The position numbers were made by a program, and so were the translations under genes. This document shows positions 6,059 to 9,590 of a DNA stretch of 9,590 bases, in pieces. The stretch is from Bacilli bacterium (lineage in GTDB: Bacteria; Bacillota_I; Bacilli_A; RF39; UBA660): contig CAAGQJ010000015.1 in assembly GCA_900772095.1 (NCBI GenBank), positions 1-9,590 of the forward strand. The letters run 5' to 3'. Each line of letters opens with the position of its first letter. The stretch's first letter is position 1. The notes under the pieces are model-generated. The model made no database searches. It was not told where the DNA came from and saw only the letters and a list, made by a program, of their open reading frames with translations.

Positions 6059-7878
6059 AAAAAGATTTAATTAAAATAATCATTGCATTTGTACTATTTA
6101 TTCCATCATTTTTTATAAAAAACATTTATGTTAAAGACACACTCCTAATCATAAGTTATATAATTGTAGGATATGAAGTTATTATAAACGCAGTAAAAAA
6201 CATTTTCAAAAGAGAGTTTTTAGACGAGAACTTTCTTATGATGATTTCAACTATTGGAGCAATTGCAGTTAATGAAATACCAGAAGCAGTTTCTGTTATG
6301 CTATTCTATAGTGTTGGCGAATTATTTTGTGATTATGGAGTAGACAAATCTAGAAAAAGTATCTTAAGTTTAACAGAATTAAAAAATGATACTGCAAATG
6401 TATATAAAGATGGTAAATTAGAAGTAGTAAGTGCAAATAAAGTAAATAAAGGAGATATTATACTAGTAAAACCTGGTGAAAGATTACCTCTTGATGGAGT
6501 AGTGGTACAAGGTCGCAGTTTTGTAGACACTTCATCACTAACCGGTGAATCAGTACCAAAAGAAGTATCTATAAATGATGAAGTCTTAAGTGGGTATCTT
6601 AACCTAGACAGTATAATAAAAATAAAAGTAACAAGCGTATATGAAGAAAGCACTATTAACAAAGTATTAAAACTAGTTGAAGAGTCACAAAACACTAAGT
6701 CAACACAAGAAAAATTTATTACCAAGTTTGCTAAAATATATACACCAGTTATAGTAATTTTAGCCATTTTAATTACAGTAATACCAACTTTAATATTTAA
6801 AAAACCATTTGATGTCTACTTTTATAGAAGTTTATCTTTCTTAGTTATTTCATGCCCATGTGCTTTAGTAATATCAGTACCCCTAAGCTTCTTTAGCGGT
6901 ATTGGGGCATCATCAAAAATAGGAATTTTAATAAAAGGAACAAACTATATAGAAACCCTATCTAAAGCCAACATGATTGTATGTGACAAAACAGGAACCC
7001 TTACTTATGGAACCTTTAAAGTACAAAAAATAAACAATATTAATATAGATAAAGATAAACTACTAAAATATACTGCTTATGCAGAAAATTATTCTAATCA
7101 TCCAATTGCACTTTCCATAAAAGAAACATACGGTAAAAAAATAGATGAAGAAAAAATAACAAATATAAAAGAATTACCAGGTATGGGAATTATTGCCACT
7201 GTTTTTGGTGATGAAGTAATCGTAGGTAATGAAAAATTAATGAAAAAATATAAAATTTCTTACCAAAAAGAAAATAAAGCATCAAGTACTTTAGAAATCG
7301 CAATAAATAAAGAATATAAAGGTTCTATTGTAATAGATGATGAAATAAAAAAAGACACTTATAACGCAATAGAAAAATTTATAAATAATGGTATAGAAGT
7401 AGTAATGCTAACCGGAGATAAAAAAGAAAAAGCCTTAGAAATAGCTCAAGAATTAAAAATAGAAAACTGTTATTATGAACTATTACCAACAGACAAAGTA
7501 AATATTGTAAAAAATTTAAAAGAACATCACACCATTATCTTTATTGGAGATGGAATAAATGATGCCCCAGTATTAAAATATAGTGATGTAGGTATTTCAA
7601 TGGGGTCTTTAGGAAGCGATACTGCTATTGAGGCGAGTGATGTTGTAATTTTAACAGATGAAGTATCAAAAGTAGATAGTTTATTAAAAATATCTAAAAA
7701 AACCATGAAAATAGTTAAAGAAAACATAATATTTTCAATACTAATAAAAATAATAATATTACTATTAAGCATACTAGGAATATGTACTATGTGGAAAGCA
7801 GTTTTCGCAGATGTCGGAGTATCTATAATTGCAATTTTAAATTCATTCAGAATATTGAATACCAAAAATATGAAATAG
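6055..7878 (+). CDS. cadA: Zn/Cd/Pb-exporting P1B-2-type ATPase lacking an N-terminal metal-binding domain
   Basis: ATP-driven export of Zn(II), Cd(II) or Pb(II) across the cytoplasmic membrane. All P-type landmarks are present in the 607 residues: TGES (163-166, actuator), CPC in a membrane helix (267-269), DKTGT with phosphorylated D311, HP (349-350, nucleotide site), TGD (453-455) and GDGIND (498-503). P1B-2 specificity is indicated by GE (88-89) in M2, K565 in M5, and D586 in MWKAVFADVGVS of M6, the last two 21 residues apart as in ZntA. Eight membrane segments can be placed. There is no HMA domain or CXXC before the first helix, unlike the roughly 700-residue CadA. It is translationally coupled to the repressor (ATGA), with AAAGGAG at 6041-6047. 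Expression should follow the operator at 5648. Confidence 0.96.
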   Translation: MKKDLIKIIIAFVLFIPSFFIKNIYVKDTLLIISYIIVGYEVIINAVKNIFKREFLDENFLMMISTIGAIAVNEIPEAVSVMLFYSVGELFCDYGVDKSRKSILSLTELKNDTANVYKDGKLEVVSANKVNKGDIILVKPGERLPLDGVVVQGRSFVDTSSLTGESVPKEVSINDEVLSGYLNLDSIIKIKVTSVYEESTINKVLKLVEESQNTKSTQEKFITKFAKIYTPVIVILAILITVIPTLIFKKPFDVYFYRSLSFLVISCPCALVISVPLSFFSGIGASSKIGILIKGTNYIETLSKANMIVCDKTGTLTYGTFKVQKINNINIDKDKLLKYTAYAENYSNHPIALSIKETYGKKIDEEKITNIKELPGMGIIATVFGDEVIVGNEKLMKKYKISYQKENKASSTLEIAINKEYKGSIVIDDEIKKDTYNAIEKFINNGIEVVMLTGDKKEKALEIAQELKIENCYYELLPTDKVNIVKNLKEHHTIIFIGDGINDAPVLKYSDVGISMGSLGSDTAIEASDVVILTDEVSKVDSLLKISKKTMKIVKENIIFSILIKIIILLLSILGICTMWKAVFADVGVSIIAILNSFRILNTKNMK

Positions 7879-7902
7879 AGTGTTTAACATTCTATTTTTT
7901 TT
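7874..7902 (+). terminator. Intrinsic terminator of the metal-efflux operon
   Basis: AATAGAGTG (7874-7882) pairs with CATTCTATT (7888-7896), with one G-U pair, around the loop TTTAA. Six more T residues follow to 7902. It overlaps the ATPase stop codon TAG (7876-7878), so the stem is partly coding. Confidence 0.72.
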
Positions 7903-7911
7903 CAAATACTA

Positions 7912-7917
7912 TATAAT
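7912..7917 (+). promoter_or_regulatory. Possible -10 element for the YitT-family gene
   Basis: TATAAT lies 9 bases before the ATG at 7927, in TATATAATAGG. No -35 of quality is at 16-18 bases; that stretch falls in the preceding terminator. If used, transcription would start about three bases before the ATG and would leave out the ribosome site AGGTGAG (7918-7924). Read-through from the operon or another -10 (TACTAT, 7907-7912) may be used instead. Confidence 0.25.
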
Positions 7918-7926
7918 AGGTGAGAT

Positions 7927-8496
7927 ATGAAAAAATATATTTATCTTTTATTAATACTTTTTGTAGCGTCATTAAATTTTAACTTAATATTAAGACCTCT
8001 TAACTTAGTAACTGGAGGTACTGGAGGTCTAGCAATTATCTTAGAATTCTTTCTAAGACTAAGTCCTTCACTTATTATTTTAATTATTAATGTTTCAATG
8101 CTTATAGTAAGCTTTATATTTCTATCAAAAAAATCTACAATAGGCACAATAATTGCTACCTTCATATATCCATTACTAGTAAAACTAACAAGTTTCATTA
8201 ATCTTAACTTAAATATACCTACAATAATTTTAGTAATAATTTCCGGGGTAGTTTGCGGTATGACATGTGGTTACATTTACAAATTAGGTTTCACTAGTGG
8301 AGGTATAAATGTAATATCGTTAGTTCTAAATAAAAAATATAATACCAACATTGCAAAATGCAATTTTATAATTAACACTATAATAATCATTATCGGATGT
8401 ATTAACTTTGGAATAGTAAAATGCATATATTCAGTTTTAGTAGTAATAATAAATAGTTATATTATAAATAAAATACTAAAAAAACCGGCGAATTAA
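7927..8496 (+). CDS. Short YitT/YczE-family integral membrane protein without the C-terminal DUF2179 domain
   Basis: Membrane protein of unknown transport or binding function. The 189 residues cover only the YitT membrane domain, with about five or six hydrophobic segments. Family motifs are NLVTGGTGGLAIILE (26-40) and GYIYKLGFTSGGINVISLVL (115-134), followed by NKKYNTNIAKCNFIIN (135-150). Typical YitT proteins have about 280 residues, ending in a soluble DUF2179 domain. Here the protein stops at the last helix (YIINKILKKPAN), with no open frame continuing that could encode the missing part. Start ATG 7927 has AGGTGAG at 7918-7924. A terminator separates it from the metal operon, so a shared function is not indicated. 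Confidence 0.9.
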   Translation: MKKYIYLLLILFVASLNFNLILRPLNLVTGGTGGLAIILEFFLRLSPSLIILIINVSMLIVSFIFLSKKSTIGTIIATFIYPLLVKLTSFINLNLNIPTIILVIISGVVCGMTCGYIYKLGFTSGGINVISLVLNKKYNTNIAKCNFIINTIIIIIGCINFGIVKCIYSVLVVIINSYIINKILKKPAN

Positions 8497-8499
8497 AGT

Positions 8500-8537
8500 A
8501 AAAAAATAATTTTATTAAAAGACAAAATTATTTTTTT
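8500..8537 (+). terminator. AT-only hairpin terminator after the YitT-family gene
   Basis: AAAAAAATAATTTT (8500-8513) and AAAATTATTTTTTT (8524-8537) form a perfect 14-base inverted repeat around a 10-base loop, starting 3 bases after the stop codon and ending in a T-run. No G-C pair is in the stem, so strength is uncertain. Confidence 0.5.
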
Positions 8538-8547
8538 AATTGTCAAA

Positions 8548-8563
8548 ATGTATTGCAAAACAT
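8548..8563. promoter_or_regulatory. Near-perfect palindrome over the -35 of the glycine-rich protein gene, candidate operator
   Basis: ATGTATTGCAAAACAT is a 16-base palindrome with seven of eight pairs matching (the exception is A at 8552 against A at 8559). It covers the -35 TTGCAA completely. This is a typical repressor position, but no regulator in the window can be assigned to it. Confidence 0.35.
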
Positions 8564-8581
8564 CCCTTTTTATTTTATAAT
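8553..8581 (+). promoter_or_regulatory. Sigma-A promoter of the glycine-rich surface protein gene
   Basis: TTGCAA (8553-8558, 4 of 6) is followed after exactly 17 bases by a perfect TATAAT (8576-8581). The transcript should start near 8588, and the ribosome site AGGAGAG (8594-8600) stands 6 bases before the ATG at 8607. Confidence 0.7.
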
Positions 8582-8606
8582 TAAATAGAAAATAGGAGAG
8601 ATACTT

Positions 8607-9590
8607 ATGAAGAAGAAAAACTATTTTAAAAATATACTATACAAAAATGTTAAAGAATGTAATATAGTTTTATTACTTGCCATTGGTGTACTATTTATTA
8701 CAATGTCAGGATATGTTTCCTATGCAATATTTAGTGATACTTTAATAAGTAATAATCTAATTACAGGAAAAATTGGCAAAGTAAGCGAAGAAAAAGAATT
8801 TACTTATACAGGTGCCTGTGAAGAATACGAAGTTAAATATAATGGTTATTATAAGATTGAAGCATGGGGAGCATCAGGGGGAGATGCAGTATATGGCTCA
8901 TATACTTCAGTCGCTGGTAATGGTGGATATACAAATGGAATAATCAAATTAAATAAAGGAGAAATATTAAATATCTGTGTAGGTGGTGCAGGAACCAAAG
9001 CCGTTATGCCAGATTCTACAGGCACTGCAACAAATGTCGGAGGTTATAATGGCGGAGGAACGGGATATACTGTTTATCAAACCGATGATAACGCATGCTC
9101 CGGAGGAGGAGGCTCTACAGATATTAGATTAGTAGGCGGAGCAGTAGATGACGCTGAAAGTTTAAACTCTAGAATTATGGTAGCAGGAGGTGGAGCAGGA
9201 ACATGCTTAATATGGTATGCACACGATAATGACTATTATAAATATACAGGCGGAAATGGAGGAGGCTTAGTTGGTAAAGACGGGTCAGCATATTCCGGAT
9301 ATACAGCTGGCATAGGTGGAACTCAGTTAAAAGGTGGAACTGGTTACTCGCAAACTTCCGGTTTCGGAATAGGTGGTACAGGTCAAAATGCTAGCAATGA
9401 CTCAGGTTCCGGAGGAGGAAGCGGATATTACGGTGGAGGAGGTAGTACTAGTTATGCATCTGCCGGTGGAGGTTCATCATTTATCTCAGGTTATGCCGGA
9501 GTAAACGCAATAGTTGAAGGCTCAACCACTAATCCTAGAAGCCATACTAATAACACTTTACACTATAGCAATAAATACTTTATAAATAAT
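8607..9590 (+). CDS. Glycine-rich surface protein with SipW-type signal and ALK/LTK-like glycine-rich domain, 3' end outside the window
   Basis: The frame from ATG 8607 stays open to the window edge for 328 residues. Residues 5-18 are basic, 19-41 are hydrophobic, and MSGYVSYAIFSDTLISNN (33-50) resembles the AYFSDT-type cleavage region of SipW-dependent exported proteins such as TasA and camelysin, so an exported surface or matrix protein is likely. Next comes EFTYTGACEEYEVKYNGYYKIEAWGASGGDA (64-94), read in two parts: a 'FxYTG' strand, then 'GYYKIEAWGASGG', the opening of ALK/LTK-like glycine-rich domains (Pfam Gly_rich families). Many GG runs follow, including CSGGGGSTDIRL (164-175) and IMVAGGGAG (190-198), which recur in this family, to about residue 305. 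Cysteines at 71, 124, 164 and 200 may form disulphides. Function and ligand are unknown. Codon choice is richer in C-ending codons than the neighbours. Confidence 0.86.
   Translation, partial: MKKKNYFKNILYKNVKECNIVLLLAIGVLFITMSGYVSYAIFSDTLISNNLITGKIGKVSEEKEFTYTGACEEYEVKYNGYYKIEAWGASGGDAVYGSYTSVAGNGGYTNGIIKLNKGEILNICVGGAGTKAVMPDSTGTATNVGGYNGGGTGYTVYQTDDNACSGGGGSTDIRLVGGAVDDAESLNSRIMVAGGGAGTCLIWYAHDNDYYKYTGGNGGGLVGKDGSAYSGYTAGIGGTQLKGGTGYSQTSGFGIGGTGQNASNDSGSGGGSGYYGGGGSTSYASAGGGSSFISGYAGVNAIVEGSTTNPRSHTNNTLHYSNKYFINN

Noticed and set aside
6333..6767. Minus-strand 144-codon frame inside the metal ATPase gene
   Set aside because: It mirrors the actuator-domain coding region, has no ribosome site and matches no family; the plus-strand gene has all P-type motifs.
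7527..8198. Minus-strand frames opposite the ATPase end and the YitT-family gene
   Set aside because: Shadows of the real plus-strand genes, with no independent support.

Overview
This window looks like chromosomal DNA of an endospore-forming, very AT-rich member of the Bacillota (a gut-type Bacilli/Clostridia-like lineage is my inference). The reasons are a complete GerA-type spore germinant receptor operon, strong AT bias with A/T-ending codons, sigma-A promoters of consensus type, Shine-Dalgarno sites matching the usual anti-SD, TGA used as a stop codon (so the standard bacterial code, not the Mycoplasma code), and a CadC/SmtB-type metal regulator with its classic operator.

Layout. (1) Positions 2-190 hold the last 62 codons of an Rpn/PD-(D/E)XK transposase-type protein on the + strand. 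It converges on (2) a minus-strand operon running from about 3842 down to 197 in the order gerAA-gerAC-gerAB, with both junctions overlapping by 4 bases (ATGA). (3) Divergent from gerAA is a membrane-anchored thioredoxin-fold protein with a CPWC site (3947-4531). (4) Positions 4532-4661 hold a hairpin, a possible promoter and a possible small structured RNA. They end in a strong hairpin terminator that lies inside the last codons of (5) a converging minus-strand radical SAM gene of the YtqA/YhcC (TIGR01212) family (4660-5583). (6) Divergent from that gene is a two-gene metal efflux operon: a CadC/CzrA-like ArsR repressor (5687-6058) and a Zn/Cd/Pb P1B-type ATPase (6055-7878). Its perfect sigma-A promoter carries a palindromic operator in the spacer, and it ends in a hairpin terminator. 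(7) A short YitT-family membrane protein follows (7927-8496). (8) Last comes the start of a glycine-rich surface protein with a SipW-type signal segment and an ALK/LTK-like glycine-rich domain (8607 to the window end, open).

How the parts work together. The three Ger proteins form one germinant receptor in the spore inner membrane. The repressor senses thiophilic or borderline metals and releases its own promoter, so that the ATPase exports them. The radical SAM protein is probably a tRNA wobble-uridine modification enzyme. The other genes are independent single-gene units.

A shared feature is initiation architecture. Several first genes have a consensus or extended -10 only 16-20 bases from the ATG and the ribosome site GGTGAT-NNN-ATG almost at the predicted 5' end. 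This pattern helps to fix two start codons. No CRISPR array, tRNA, rRNA, prophage or complete insertion sequence was seen. Nothing here is clearly a new multi-gene system. The most open items are the small RNA candidate near 4592-4701 and the glycine-rich surface protein.
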